This document shows, piece after piece, positions 8,436 through 17,196 of a stretch of DNA of 64,000 nucleotides (position 1 is the first letter of the stretch; every line of letters starts with the position of its first letter). The notes below the pieces were generated by a model. It saw only the letters and a list, made by a program, of their open reading frames with translations, had not been told where the DNA came from and searched no databases. The stretch is taken from contig FNQX01000013.1 of assembly GCA_900107575.1 (NCBI GenBank), positions 1-64,000 of the forward strand, in the 5' to 3' direction. This stretch comes from Lachnospiraceae bacterium NK3A20 (lineage in GTDB: Bacteria; Bacillota; Clostridia; Lachnospirales; Lachnospiraceae). A program made the translations under genes and the position numbers.

Positions 8436-9110
8436 TCACCCCTCGAATTTGTACCCCATTCCCCAAATGGTCTTGATGAGATCACCCTTTGCGCCCATCT
8501 TGCTGCGGAGCTTCTTGACGTGCGTGTCGATCGTCCGGGCGTCGCCGTAATAGTCATAGTTCCAGACGTTGTTGAGGATCTTCTCGCGGGAGAGCGCGAT
8601 ACCGTTGTTCTCCATGAAATATTGAAGGAGCTCGAATTCCTTAAACGAGAGGTCGACGCTCTCCCCGTCAATCGTTACGGTGTGCGCCGCCTTGTCGAGC
8701 ACGATGCCTGCCATCTCCATCCGCTCTCTGGCAGAGCTCTGCCCCGTCCTTCGAAGGATCGCCTCGACTCTCGCCACCAGCGTCTTCGGGCTGAACGGCT
8801 TCGTCACATATTCGTCGATCCCCAGATCGAAGCCCTGGAGCTCGTCACGTTCCTCGGATTTGGCTGTCAGCATGATGATCGGCACCTTTGAGTCCTCACG
8901 GATCCGCCGCGTCACTTCATATCCGTCCAGCTTCGGCATCATGACGTCCAGAATGATCAGCGCAATGTCCCTGTTCGTGTCATAAACCTCCAGCGCCTCT
9001 TCGCCGTCACCGGCTTCCAGCACCTCATATCCGCTCTTTCTCAGGAAATCGCCGACGAGCTTGCGCATCCGGCTCTCGTCATCTACTACCAGAATTCTGG
9101 CCTCCGCCAT
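8436..9110 (-). CDS. OmpR/PhoB-family response regulator
   Basis: A 224-aa transcription factor. The receiver domain covers about 1-115, with acidic pocket D10/D11, phospho-acceptor D55 in LILDVMMPK, a Thr/Ser switch in MLTAKSEER and Lys in YVTKPFSP. The C-terminal winged helix (about 128-222) includes SFKEFELLQYFMENN and RTIDTHVKKLRSK. The start is MAEARILVVDDE at 9110; upstream in-frame codons lack family similarity. It is presumably phosphorylated by the kinase encoded just downstream. The target genes are unknown. Confidence 0.95.
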   Translation of the reverse strand: MAEARILVVDDESRMRKLVGDFLRKSGYEVLEAGDGEEALEVYDTNRDIALIILDVMMPKLDGYEVTRRIREDSKVPIIMLTAKSEERDELQGFDLGIDEYVTKPFSPKTLVARVEAILRRTGQSSARERMEMAGIVLDKAAHTVTIDGESVDLSFKEFELLQYFMENNGIALSREKILNNVWNYDYYGDARTIDTHVKKLRSKMGAKGDLIKTIWGMGYKFEG

Positions 9111-9212
9111 GGGAATTCCTCCATCTGATATTCTTGCTGCCAACTGCAATGCAAAGGCAGTCTGTCACCCTCAGATACAGATTCATCCTGTAAATATCAG
9201 GCTGCTGATCTA

Positions 9213-11408
9213 CTACTCCTTCTCCAGCATCGTGAATACGGCGACCGACCGCGCCTGCATGTCCACGATGGGCTTTGTGAGGTACACCGACTCTTTGAGG
9301 AAGCGCTCGCCCTCCGCACCCGCGGTATTAACTGCGGTTCCCCAGCTCTTGCCTTCCGGCAGAGCCGGCATCCGGATGGATACGGGTTCCCAGTAAGGGT
9401 TGATCACAAGGTAGACGACATCGTCTCTCTTCTTGCCTTCATCGTAGCCCGCGAACATGACGCCGAGCGTCTTCGTCTCCGGCTGAATATTGTGGTCGTC
9501 CGGGTTCTCCGTGCAGACCGTGATCTTCGGCAGGCCGCAGCGCGCAAGAGGCAGGTCCCTTGTGATCACATGGTGGCGCTTACGGAAAGCGATCATGCTG
9601 CGGTAGAACTCGAAGAAGGCCTTATTCTTTTTCAGCAGCTTCCAGTCGAGCCAGGAGATCTCGTTGTCCTGACAGTAGCTGTTGTTGTTGCCGAACTGCG
9701 TGTTGCCGAACTCATCCCCCGCGAGGATCATCGGCGTGCCGCGGCTGCACATGAGGACGGTAATCGCGTTGCGCATCATCTGGAAGCGCAGGCTCAGGAT
9801 GGCAGGATCGCTCGTCTCGCCCTCCGCGCCGCAGTTCCAGCTGCGGTTGTCGTTGGAGCCATCAGAGTTGTCCCAGCCGTTGGCGTCGTTGTGCTTCTGA
9901 TTGTAAGCGTAGAGATCGTACAGCGTATAGCCGTCGTGGCAGGTCAGGAAGTTGACGGATGATGTATAGCCGCGGTAAACACCGTAGTACAGATCCATGG
10001 AGCCTGTGATCCGCTCCGCTGCCTCCGGCGCGCTCCAGAAGTTGCCCTTGAGGAAATCACGCATGGTGTCGCGGTACTTGCCATTCCACTCCGCCCAGCG
10101 GTTGTAGGCGGGGAACGAGCCCACCTGATAGAGGCCGCCTGCGTCCCACGCCTCAGCGATCAGCTTGACATTGCCGAGGATCGGGTCGAACGCCATCCGC
10201 TTCAATAGCGGCGGGTTCTCCATGGGCTTGCCGTTCTCGTCGCGGCCCAGAATGGATGCCAGATCGAACCGGAAACCGTCCACATGGTATTGTGTCACCC
10301 AGTAGCGCAGGCAGTCGACAATGTACTGCTGCACGACCGGATGGTTGCAGTTGAAGGTATTGCCGCAGCCGGAGAAGTTGTAATAGTGTCCGTCCGCCGT
10401 CAGCATGTACCAGACGTTGTTGTCGAGTCCGCGGAAGGAAATAAAAGGCCCATTGTCGTTGCCTTCCGCCGTATGGTTGAATACCACGTCCAGGATGACT
10501 TCAATGCCGTTCTGTTTCAGGAGCTGGATCATCTCCTTCAGCTCCCTGCCCTCGCGGTTATACTCGGCCGACGCCGCGTAGCTCGTGTTCGGCGCGTAGA
10601 AGGCGACCGTATTATAACCCCAGTATTCGTAGAGGCGCTTTCCCTGGTAGGAATGACCGTTCGCCACCTCGTCGAATTCCATGATCGGCATGAGCTCGAC
10701 GGCCGTGACACCCAGTTTCTTGAGATACGGGATCTTCTCGATGATGCCCGCAAAGGTACCGGGGTAAGTGACGTCAGAGGAAGGATCCTTTGTGAAGCCC
10801 CGCACGTGCATCTCATAGATGATGGTGTCTTCCATCGGCGTGTTCGGGAACTTGGACGTATCCCAGCGGAAGTTGTTCTTCACGACTCTCGCGTGGTACG
10901 AGCCGACTTCCCTTTTGTCGCCGCCCCATTTCCTCTGGCCGACAACGGCCTTCGCGTAAGGGTCGAGGATAATCTTGTTCTTGTCAAAGAGCAGCCCTTT
11001 CGACGGATCGTAGGGTCCGTCCATCCGGTAGGCGTACTCGAAATCTTCCACATTCAACCCGAAAACACAGATCGCCCAGACCTTGCCGATCCGGTACTCG
11101 TTCGGAATCGGAATCTCGGCGTAGGGCTCGTGCTCCTTCCTGTGGTACAGGAGCAGGGTGCACGCCGTCGCGTTCAGACTGTAGATGGTGAAATTCACGC
11201 AGCCCGGCATCTCGCTCGCCCCGTTCTGCGTATAAATACCAGGCCTTACCTTGAATCCGTTGATCTCATCCGTGGGTACCCACTGCGTCATGGCAGCGCT
11301 GCTGATATCCTGATACTCTTTATCCATCGCCTCGCGGTGATTCATGACCTTGTCCAGCTCCTGCCGGTTCTGGTCGAGCATGCTCTCTACTACGTCGTTC
11401 AGCTTCAA
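9213..11408 (-). CDS. glgX: Glycogen debranching enzyme / isoamylase-type GH13 hydrolase
   Basis: A 731-aa GH13 protein that would cleave alpha-1,6 branches in glycogen or limit dextrins. The N-terminal CBM48-like domain spans about 35-140. The (beta/alpha)8 domain has the nucleophile Asp in VDGFRFDLAS, acid/base Glu in LIAEAWDAGG and the transition-state Asp in LTCHDGYTLYDL. Length exceeds E. coli GlgX (about 657 aa) and fits clostridial homologues. The preferred start is TTG at 11408, with AAGGGAG 8 nt upstream; an ATG at 11426 has no ribosome site. A TATAAT at 11485-11480 could serve as -10. No other glycogen genes are adjacent. Confidence 0.88.
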   Translation of the reverse strand: MKLNDVVESMLDQNRQELDKVMNHREAMDKEYQDISSAAMTQWVPTDEINGFKVRPGIYTQNGASEMPGCVNFTIYSLNATACTLLLYHRKEHEPYAEIPIPNEYRIGKVWAICVFGLNVEDFEYAYRMDGPYDPSKGLLFDKNKIILDPYAKAVVGQRKWGGDKREVGSYHARVVKNNFRWDTSKFPNTPMEDTIIYEMHVRGFTKDPSSDVTYPGTFAGIIEKIPYLKKLGVTAVELMPIMEFDEVANGHSYQGKRLYEYWGYNTVAFYAPNTSYAASAEYNREGRELKEMIQLLKQNGIEVILDVVFNHTAEGNDNGPFISFRGLDNNVWYMLTADGHYYNFSGCGNTFNCNHPVVQQYIVDCLRYWVTQYHVDGFRFDLASILGRDENGKPMENPPLLKRMAFDPILGNVKLIAEAWDAGGLYQVGSFPAYNRWAEWNGKYRDTMRDFLKGNFWSAPEAAERITGSMDLYYGVYRGYTSSVNFLTCHDGYTLYDLYAYNQKHNDANGWDNSDGSNDNRSWNCGAEGETSDPAILSLRFQMMRNAITVLMCSRGTPMILAGDEFGNTQFGNNNSYCQDNEISWLDWKLLKKNKAFFEFYRSMIAFRKRHHVITRDLPLARCGLPKITVCTENPDDHNIQPETKTLGVMFAGYDEGKKRDDVVYLVINPYWEPVSIRMPALPEGKSWGTAVNTAGAEGERFLKESVYLTKPIVDMQARSVAVFTMLEKE

Positions 11409-11534
11409 TGGTATAACTCCCTTCATCCCGGCTTCGTGTCGAAACCGCGAAACCTCCCATTTGCCTGCCGGCTTGACTTATTATAGGGCATTTTCGTAAT
11501 TTCGTTTTCTGTAAAATTTCCAAAATCCCACGGA

Positions 11535-12095
11535 TTATTTAGTCAAAACTGCCGATTGATTTATGGCATCAACATACGTTCTGGTCGTGCTCCACTGGTC
11601 ATCCCTGTACGCGGGCACATGATAGCACGTCAGTAACAGCTCCCCCATATAGTCCGTGAGCTTGTCCGCCCCCTGAAGGTTCGGGTGCATGGAATCCCCG
11701 TTATCGTTTGCGAAATCGTAGCCGATCTCGTGATACAGCTCTTTCGTATTGAAATCGTAGAAATCCAGCCCCTGGTCCGCCGCATAGTTTGCGAGCGAAT
11801 CGTGTGCGGACTGTTGCCAGTTCTTGTCCGCCGCCCCTTCGCCCTCATTCTTCCTCGTTGCTGCATTCACAATCTCATGATCTATCCTGTCTTTCTTCTC
11901 ATCGTTCTTCGTGAAAACAAAAGGCTCCCGGTTCGTCTGATCCTCGAGCAGGGTTCTCCCGCCCTTTCCGTAGCGATGAAAGATTGGAGAATACCCCTTC
12001 AGCGCCTCCACAGCCCTTAGCTGATCGCTTGCAAAGTCGTCCGCATTCAATTCTTTCCAGCGATCGTGGTAGCGGATGAGCGGGAAGATCCGCCC
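11535..12095 (-). pseudogene. SGNH-hydrolase-like O-acyltransferase partner, C-terminal fragment
   Basis: The frame reads from about RIFPLIRYHDRWKEL through LDFYDFNTKELYHEIGYDF to GDSMHPNLQGADKLTDYMG, then the stop at 11535. The Asp-x-x-His pair in DSMHPN matches the C-terminal catalytic block of SGNH hydrolases encoded beside MBOAT acyltransferases. The N-terminal half, with the Ser block, is missing. At about 12095 the frame meets the MBOAT remnant in another frame, so this is a deletion scar, not an intact gene. No start codon with a ribosome site is visible. Confidence 0.7.
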
Positions 12096-13020
12096 CGATA
12101 CGGATCATTATATGCTGTGAGAGGATCACATCCCGCAGGTCGCGCGGTACGGCATCCGTTTCCCGAGGCGTATGTTCCTTGTGGTGTCTCTCCTGCTCAA
12201 GTTCCTTCTGCTCATGACTCTCCGACTCATGCCGCTCTTGCCAGAGACTGACGCCGAACAATACGGCAATAGAGAAGATCAGAACATCCCACTCCTTCCA
12301 GGAAAGACACAGTTCCAGCAAAGAGTCATCGAACAGGACCCACGGGTTGTGAACCATGAATATTGATCGGATCATGGTAAGTCCCTGCCGGAGGGAGGCA
12401 GCCCGGAAAATAATCCATGCGAACATCACCCAGCACCAGGTGCCTGCCGTCTTCAAGATTCTCCAGGGGAGAGAGTGTTCCGGCATTTGCAAAGTACGAT
12501 ATACTGCATCTTTTGCAGGCTTCGTCAGTCCACCTGTTAATTGATAGACTCCGTGTAGCAGTCCCCGGAAGAGGAACCGTACGCCGCTTCCGTGCCAGAA
12601 GCCGCTGACGAGGAACACGAGGAGCACATTGAGATATTTGCGTGCTCTCCCCTTGCGGTTGCCGCCGAGCGGGATGTAGACATAGTCCCGCAGCCAGAGG
12701 GAGAGTGAAATGTGCCATCTTCGCCAGAAGTCTGCAATCGAGGTTGCGAAATACGGCCGTTTGAAGTTATCAGAAAGGCGAATCCCGAACAGTTCCGAGA
12801 CACCCTGTGAGATGGTCGTACAGGCGGAGAAATCCGCATACAGCTGGATGCTGTAACCGATTCCTGCCACGAGATAATATGCCCCCGCATAAGTTTCCGG
12901 GTGGTTGAACACCTCATCGACCAGAATTCCCAGCTTATCCGCGATCATGAGCTTTAAGAAGAATCCCCACAGGATCAGCTGGAAACCGCGTACGAATTCC
13001 CTCTCTATGAAGTATCTATT
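12096..13020 (-). pseudogene. MBOAT O-acyltransferase (AlgI/DltB-like) remnant
   Basis: Recognisable homology starts at NRYFIEREFVRGFQLILWGF (13020) and continues through the MBOAT core YADFSACTTISQGVSELFGI, SIADFWRRWHISLSLWLRDY and FLVSGFWHGSG, with the conserved catalytic His in GFWHG. It ends near QHIMIRIG at about 12096. The first 120-150 residues, including the early membrane segments, are missing: the frame upstream reaches a TGA and the sequence there resembles intergenic DNA. An open frame runs on into the next gene out of phase and gives a nonsense tail. Intact homologues acylate extracellular polysaccharides with an SGNH partner. This copy is dead or at best a core fragment. Confidence 0.75.
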
Positions 13021-13177
13021 CAGAACCTGTCTCGAAAATCTCCGATTTTCTTCGATGAGGTTCTTCCGACGCGCTTCGCGCGTTGGCCACAGCGCAGTTC
13101 ATATCGCATCCAGCCGTGTAAACACGTCTGTCTGCTCATGAATTTCGCTGTGCTGAATAGATACATAATGATAGCAT

Positions 13178-13215
13178 AAAAAATCCGTACCGAAGATTTC
13201 TCCCCGATACGGATT
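13178..13215 (-). terminator. Intrinsic terminator of the decarboxylase operon
   Basis: On the minus strand AATCCGTA pairs with TACGGATT across an 18-nt loop and is followed by a U-run (complement of 13178-13183). It lies 18 bp after the oadA stop and closes the operon. Confidence 0.75.
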
Positions 13216-13232
13216 CGCATGATAACAATTGA

Positions 13233-14660
13233 TTATGCAGGATATGCGCCGTTCTTCGTGTCAGCCTTGGAAAGGTCAACGCCGGTCTTCTGCGCCTGTC
13301 TCCACTTGAAGAAGTCAGTTGCAACCTGCGGGAAGGATGCGTAGGACAGAACGTCCTCTTCGCTCTCCGCACCGTGCTCCTTTGCTTCCTTCGTGAACTT
13401 GTCCATGGCGGGCTCGAGCAGGTCGGCAGGACGGCAGGTGATTCTCTTGTCCATGTTCTCCTTGCCGATGATCTTCTCGACAATGGCTTCATCCATCGGC
13501 TTGATGGTCTGGCCGTACTTGCCCAGAACCAGATCCTTGGTCTGCTGCGTGCACATCTTGTAGCGCTCGCCCATCAGGACGTTCATGACAGCCTGTGTGC
13601 CGACGATCTGAGAAGAAGGTGTAACAAGAGGCGGCTCACCGAGATCCTTACGAACTCTCGGAACTTCCTCCAGAACCTCTGTCAGTTTGTCAGACTTGCC
13701 TTGCTCGCCGAGCTGCTTGATCATGTTCGACAGCATGCCGCCGGGAACCTGATACAGCATGGTCCTGGTGTTGACGCCGAGAACCTTGGTGTTGAGCAGA
13801 CCGGACTCGATGCTCTCCTCACGGTACGGCTGGAAATAGTCGTTGACCTTGGTAACGAGCTTCTGATCCATGTTCGGCTGATAAGGTGTGCCGCGCAGCG
13901 CCTCTACCATAACGTCAGTGGAAGGCTGGGACGTACCCATTGCGAACGGGTTGGATGCGCAGTCGATGATGTCAGCACCAGCCTCAATTGCCTTGAGATA
14001 GGTCATGGAAGCCTGACCGGAGGTGTAGTGTGTGTGCAGGTCGATCGGAAGGTCGGGAGCGCCCTTTTTGAGTGCCGTTACGAGCTCGTAAGCCTGGAAC
14101 GGACGCAGAAGTCCCGACATATCCTTGATGCAAAGGGAGTCAGCGCCCATCTCGGAGATCTGGCGTGCGATGTTCTCCCAGTATTCCAGCGTATAAGCAT
14201 CACCCAGCGTGTAAACGAGGGCGATCTGTGCGTGCGCGCCGGCTTCCTTCGTTGCCTTGACCGCGGTCTGAAGGTTTCTAAGATCGTTCAGGCAGTCGAA
14301 GATACGGATTCTGTCGATACCGTTGTCTACCGACTTCTTGACGAATCTGTCAACGACATCGTCCGGGTAGTGAGAATATCCGAGGATATTCTGACCGCGG
14401 AGCAGCATCTGTGTCGGTGTGTGCTTGAAGTGATCCTTGAGGGTTCTGAGTCTCTCCCACGGATCCTCGTGCAGAAAGCGCAGGCAGCTGTCGAACGTGG
14501 CGCCGCCCCAGCACTCTACTGCCGTGTAACCAACCTGATCCATGGTATCCAGGATCGGGAGCATTTCTTCGATGGGCATTCTGGTAGCGATCAGAGACTG
14601 ACCGGCATCACGCAGAACGGTTTCCATAATACCAACGGGTTTTTTAGTAACCTCTGCCAT
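13233..14660 (-). CDS. oadA: Oxaloacetate decarboxylase alpha-type carboxyltransferase subunit
   Basis: A 475-aa pyruvate-carboxyltransferase-family enzyme (HMGL-like TIM barrel followed by the PYC/OADA domain). It moves CO2 between a keto acid and biotin. Visible signatures are ETVLRDAGQSLIATRM, VECWGGATFD, the metal-binding LHTHYTSGQ and the SLCIKDMSG block. It stops after the PYC_OADA region and has no fused biotinyl domain; that domain is encoded separately at 15967-16341. It is the last gene of the operon, 31 bp after oadB. The substrate could be oxaloacetate or pyruvate, depending on direction. Confidence 0.93.
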   Translation of the reverse strand: MAEVTKKPVGIMETVLRDAGQSLIATRMPIEEMLPILDTMDQVGYTAVECWGGATFDSCLRFLHEDPWERLRTLKDHFKHTPTQMLLRGQNILGYSHYPDDVVDRFVKKSVDNGIDRIRIFDCLNDLRNLQTAVKATKEAGAHAQIALVYTLGDAYTLEYWENIARQISEMGADSLCIKDMSGLLRPFQAYELVTALKKGAPDLPIDLHTHYTSGQASMTYLKAIEAGADIIDCASNPFAMGTSQPSTDVMVEALRGTPYQPNMDQKLVTKVNDYFQPYREESIESGLLNTKVLGVNTRTMLYQVPGGMLSNMIKQLGEQGKSDKLTEVLEEVPRVRKDLGEPPLVTPSSQIVGTQAVMNVLMGERYKMCTQQTKDLVLGKYGQTIKPMDEAIVEKIIGKENMDKRITCRPADLLEPAMDKFTKEAKEHGAESEEDVLSYASFPQVATDFFKWRQAQKTGVDLSKADTKNGAYPA

Positions 14661-14691
14661 ATGATTCTCTCCTTAGAATGATAGTTTATCT

Positions 14692-15837
14692 TTATACGAT
14701 TCCGAAAACAGCCATGAATACGCCGGCAACGACCGCCGTGCCGACAACGCCTGCGACGTTCGGTCCCATGGCATGCATCAGCAGGAAATTGGTAGGATCC
14801 GCTTCCGCACCGACCTTCTGGGATACACGTGCTGCCATAGGAACGGCAGATACGCCTGCGGAACCGATCAGAGGGTTGATCTTGCCGTGAGAGAAGATCT
14901 TCATCAGCTGACCGAACAGAACGCCTGCCGCCGTGCCGAAAGCAAAGGCGATAAGGCCGAGCGCTACAATCTTTAAGGTATCTGAGTTCAGAAAAGCCTC
15001 TGCCGATGTGGTTGCTCCAACCGAAGTACCCAAAAGGATAACAACGATGTACATGAGAGCGTTGGCCGCCGTCTCCTGGAGCTGTCTTACCACACCGGAC
15101 TCGCGGAACAGGTTGCCGAGCATCAGCATACCAATGAGCGGAGCCGTCGTAGGCAGAATCATGGAAACAACGAGCGTTACGATGATCGGGAACAGGATTC
15201 TCTCGAGCTTCGATACGGGACGGAGCTGTTCCATCTTGATCTTACGATCCTTCTCGGAGGTGAACAGTCTCATGATGGGAGGCTGAATGATCGGCACGAG
15301 GGACATATAGCTGTATGCCGCCACGGCGATCGGTCCCATGAGGGAGGTCTGTCCGAGCTTGGAGCAGAGGAAAATGGAAGTCGGGCCGTCAGCGCCGCCG
15401 ATAATGGAGATGGCAGCGGCTGCCTTGCCGTTGAATCCGAGTGCGATCGCGCCGAAATATGCCGCGAAGATACCGAACTGAGCGGCAGCGCCCAGGAGGA
15501 AACTCTTCGGGTTCGCGATCAGGGGGCCGAAGTCCGTCATCGCGCCGACACCCATGAAGATGAGCGACGGAAGGATGGCCCATTGGTCCAGTTGATAGAA
15601 ATACCACAGAAGTCCGCCCGCTGACTCTCCCACAGCAGGTGCCATAATATCCGGATAGATATTGACGAGCATCATACCGAAGGAAATCGGTACCAGGAGC
15701 AGGGGCTCGAAGTCATGCGCGATAGCAAGATACATGAAAACGAAAGCTACCAGGATCATCAGGTAGTTGCCCCATGTCAGGTTAGCGAAGGCGGTCTGGT
15801 GGATTAAGTTGTCCAATGTAGTGGAAATATACGACAT
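14692..15837 (-). CDS. oadB: Sodium-translocating decarboxylase beta subunit
   Basis: A 381-aa polytopic membrane protein of the OadB/MmdB/GcdB family. It decarboxylates carboxybiotin and exports Na+. The conserved [12 protein letters not shown] block carries the Asp essential for Na+ and proton transfer, and a second re-entrant signature lies near [17 protein letters not shown]. About nine hydrophobic segments are visible. Both ends look complete. It is encoded between the biotin carrier and oadA. Confidence 0.95.
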   Translation of the reverse strand: MSYISTTLDNLIHQTAFANLTWGNYLMILVAFVFMYLAIAHDFEPLLLVPISFGMMLVNIYPDIMAPAVGESAGGLLWYFYQLDQWAILPSLIFMGVGAMTDFGPLIANPKSFLLGAAAQFGIFAAYFGAIALGFNGKAAAAISIIGGADGPTSIFLCSKLGQTSLMGPIAVAAYSYMSLVPIIQPPIMRLFTSEKDRKIKMEQLRPVSKLERILFPIIVTLVVSMILPTTAPLIGMLMLGNLFRESGVVRQLQETAANALMYIVVILLGTSVGATTSAEAFLNSDTLKIVALGLIAFAFGTAAGVLFGQLMKIFSHGKINPLIGSAGVSAVPMAARVSQKVGAEADPTNFLLMHAMGPNVAGVVGTAVVAGVFMAVFGIV

Positions 15838-15966
15838 TACTTAATTTACCTCCATGTAATGTGATCGGAATCGCGTCTGTATGCGCGGATCCGACAGCCC
15901 CGGCAGTTGCTGCATTTGCCTTTGAGAAAACAGAAGGCGCCCTGCAGCATAATGCCTGGAGCAGGA

Positions 15967-16341
15967 TTAGTTCATCGTAGCCAGAACAGCGCCAGCCTCT
16001 ACGGAATCACCAACAGCACAGTCGATGGAAGCGATCACGCCATCCTTGGGAGCTACCATGGGGATTTCCATCTTCATGGCCTCTACGATGACAACGCTGT
16101 CGCCGGCCTTTACTGCATCGCCGACCTTCTTCTCAACCTTGAATACCTTGCCTGCCGCACCTGCAGTGATCTGTGCAGAACCGGCGCCAGCCGCTGCTGC
16201 CTTCTTCGAAGGAGCGGGAGCCGCCTTGGGAGCGGGAGCTGCAGCCTTCGGAGCTGCCGGTGCTGCTGCTGCGCCGTTGGCATTCTCTTCTACAGTGACA
16301 TCGTAAGCTGTGCCATTGACAGTAATGGTATAGTTCTTCAT
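15967..16341 (-). CDS. Biotin carboxyl carrier protein of the decarboxylase
   Basis: A 124-aa protein. The N-terminal 20 residues (MKNYTITVNGTAYDVTVEE) are the usual gamma-carrier start. An Ala/Pro/Lys linker (about 22-53) follows, then a biotinyl domain with K90 in EAMKMEIPM as the biotinylation site. It shuttles carboxybiotin between the soluble carboxyltransferases and OadB. The ATG at 16341 has GGAGG 8 nt upstream. The flexible linker suits a swinging arm. It corresponds to MmdC or the 1.3S carrier of transcarboxylase. Confidence 0.93.
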   Translation of the reverse strand: MKNYTITVNGTAYDVTVEENANGAAAAPAAPKAAAPAPKAAPAPSKKAAAAGAGSAQITAGAAGKVFKVEKKVGDAVKAGDSVVIVEAMKMEIPMVAPKDGVIASIDCAVGDSVEAGAVLATMN

Positions 16342-16421
16342 TATTTTATCCTCCAATATGTATTGGTGTAATGATCATTTACCAGGCGATCACTCGCCGG
16401 TATCCTCTGGTAATGAAACGC

Positions 16422-17180
16422 TTAGAATCTCTTGCGGGACTTGCGGATCGAGCGAACCACGAAACCGTCCGTCGTCTCTCTCCCCTCGCTGGCTGCAATG
16501 GCAGCTGCGATAACTGCAACGAGCTCTCCATCATCCGAAACTTCTTCTGCTGCAGGAGCCACAGCCGCTGCGGGTTCTGCCACAGGTTCTGCTGCGGGCG
16601 CCTGCTCTTTTTTCTTCGAGAAGGCCTTCTGCAGGCTCGGGATGAATTTGAAACAGGAAATGAGCAGTGCCAGGATGATGAGTACCGTGAATGTCGTACC
16701 CATACCCAGCAAAGTGTTCAGACCTGCCTGCTCCATCAGTTCCGCGAAGCTATAACGAACGTTCGTCGTGATGTTCTTCGCTGTGAGCTGATTGTTGTTA
16801 ACTGTGTAAGTCACCTGCACATCCGCGTCGTGGTCGGAACCATCGACACCGATGTTGACTGTGTACTCGTCCTTGGCAGTCTCAACGACGTACTCTGCGT
16901 CCTGAAGGAAACCTTCAATGGAACCCAGGTCGTCCTCCGCATTCTTGAAGCTCTCGATCGCAGGACCGTAAACCAGGTCATCCTTGGCCAGTTCCTCCTG
17001 ACCGGAGGATACGATCTGCTCAATCTGAGTGACTTCCTGCTCGCCGTAGCCGATGAGTGTGGACTCGATATCCGAGCCAACAGCCTCACCCTTGATGCGA
17101 TCGGGTACCTGCGGCGTGCTGCATGCTGTAAGACCGAAGACACAGGTGGCAATTCCGAGTGTTACGAAGAATTTCTTCAT
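16422..17180 (-). CDS. oadG: OadG-family gamma subunit with N-terminal lipoprotein domain
   Basis: A 252-aa protein starting MKKFFVTLGIATCVFGLTAC. The lipobox LTAC places Cys20 as the lipidated residue. Residues 21-140 form an extracytoplasmic domain of DUF3887-like appearance. A transmembrane helix (MGTTFTVLIILALLISCFKF, about 148-167) is followed by an Ala/Glu-rich cytoplasmic tail typical of OadG, which assembles alpha and beta subunits. Classical OadG is only about 80-100 aa, so the lipoprotein domain is an added module. The start at 17180 follows GGAG; an extended frame overlaps the upstream gene. Confidence 0.82.
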   Translation of the reverse strand: MKKFFVTLGIATCVFGLTACSTPQVPDRIKGEAVGSDIESTLIGYGEQEVTQIEQIVSSGQEELAKDDLVYGPAIESFKNAEDDLGSIEGFLQDAEYVVETAKDEYTVNIGVDGSDHDADVQVTYTVNNNQLTAKNITTNVRYSFAELMEQAGLNTLLGMGTTFTVLIILALLISCFKFIPSLQKAFSKKKEQAPAAEPVAEPAAAVAPAAEEVSDDGELVAVIAAAIAASEGRETTDGFVVRSIRKSRKRF

Positions 17181-17196
17181 ACCTTGTCTCCTTTCT

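Noticed and set aside
11899-12095. C-terminal tail of the long MBOAT frame as real protein
   Set aside because: It reads the SGNH fragment out of frame and has no family similarity.
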